A stretch of DNA of 5,907 bases from contig CAYJME010000206.1 in the NCBI GenBank assembly GCA_964370795.1, positions 1-5,907 of the forward strand, read 5' to 3'. Positions 5,861 to 5,907 of the stretch are shown one piece after another. How positions within the stretch are numbered: the first letter of the stretch is position 1; every line of letters starts with the position of its first letter. The notes below the pieces were generated by a model, which was not told the origin of the DNA, searched no databases, and saw nothing but the letters and a program-made list of their open reading frames with translations. The translations under genes were made by a program, and so were the position numbers. This stretch comes from JAHFOW01 sp964370795 (GTDB taxonomy: Bacteria; Planctomycetota; Brocadiia; Brocadiales; Brocadiaceae).

Positions 5861-5906
5861 TTACTCTGTAAAAACCTCTTTTTTTTGTAAGTTTTTCACA
5901 ACCCCC
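5861..5906 (-). repeat. Right copy of 46-bp terminal inverted repeat
   Basis: This is the mirror partner of 10-55, ending one base from the window edge. It keeps the bulged hairpin: on the minus strand TGT, a bulged G, then AAAAAC pairs with GTTTTTACA around a 15-base A-rich loop. It lies 77 bases upstream of the cheW start, so it may overlap or displace the operon promoter. I found no convincing -35/-10 pair within it. TATACT just inside (minus strand, 5852-5857) is a possible -10 without a good -35. Confidence 0.85.
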
Positions 5907-5907
5907 T

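Larger units (their letters stand above)
10..5906. mobile_element. Inverted-repeat-bounded 5.9-kb segment, possible non-autonomous or invertible unit
   Basis: The segment is defined only by the matching inverted repeats at its ends. It encloses four genes of one orientation and a GC-rich block unlike its surroundings. No ORF resembles a transposase, integrase, invertase or resolvase, so any movement would need a recombinase in trans. Target-site duplications cannot be checked because the window ends at the repeats. The alternative is two unrelated copies of a common intergenic hairpin repeat that happen to face each other. Confidence 0.3.

Noticed and set aside
5852..5890. Sigma-70 promoter for cheW at the inner edge of the right repeat
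   Set aside because: TATACT could be a -10, but no acceptable -35 lies 16-18 bases upstream; nearby TTTACA and TTACAA have the wrong spacing.
1..5907. Transposase, integrase, CRISPR array, tRNA or rRNA
   Set aside because: None of the reading frames shows recombinase motifs. No regularly spaced repeats or RNA gene structures were seen.

Overview
The window carries four genes, all read leftward on the minus strand, inside a segment whose two ends are near-identical inverted repeats. From right to left: a CheW coupling protein (5295-5783), a methyl-accepting chemotaxis protein (MCP) with a periplasmic Cache sensor (3145-5292), a BioD-like/DRTGG-domain P-loop protein (2056-3123), and an NHL-repeat beta-propeller ORF (387-1907). 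Signal peptides, a periplasmic sensor domain and AGGAG-type ribosome binding sites point to a Gram-negative-type bacterium. The roughly 35-45% GC of the chemotaxis part and this gene mix would fit anammox Planctomycetes, Nitrospirota or Desulfobacterota, but the sequence alone does not settle the lineage.

Right two thirds (2056-5783): cheW, mcp and the DRTGG gene are separated by only 2 and 21 bases and look like one operon. CheW and the MCP form a dedicated receptor-coupler pair. No CheA, CheR, CheB or CheY is present, so signalling must feed a core encoded elsewhere. Both partners depart from consensus at the hairpin-tip/coupling interface (NLHG instead of NLRG in CheW; Ser at the position of the conserved tip Arg in the MCP). 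The DRTGG protein may link metabolism or nucleotide state to the module, but this is guesswork.

Left third (about 150-1907): composition jumps to about 55-65% GC. The NHL ORF looks chimeric. An AT-rich leader of about 57 codons with its own good Shine-Dalgarno runs in frame into GC-rich sequence that contains an internal Met followed by a textbook signal peptide, a six-bladed propeller and a C-terminal domain. That domain is cut by an in-frame TAG. Beyond the TAG the same frame stays coding-like for 39 more codons to a second stop at 267-269, followed by a strong GC hairpin.

Ends: a 46-bp inverted repeat (43/46 identical by eye) lies at 10-55 and 5861-5906. Each copy can fold into a bulged hairpin. 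No transposase, integrase or invertase is encoded inside. The segment is therefore either a non-autonomous or decayed mobile unit, an invertible segment, or a region that happens to lie between two inverted copies of a dispersed hairpin repeat. Sequence outside the window is needed to tell which.
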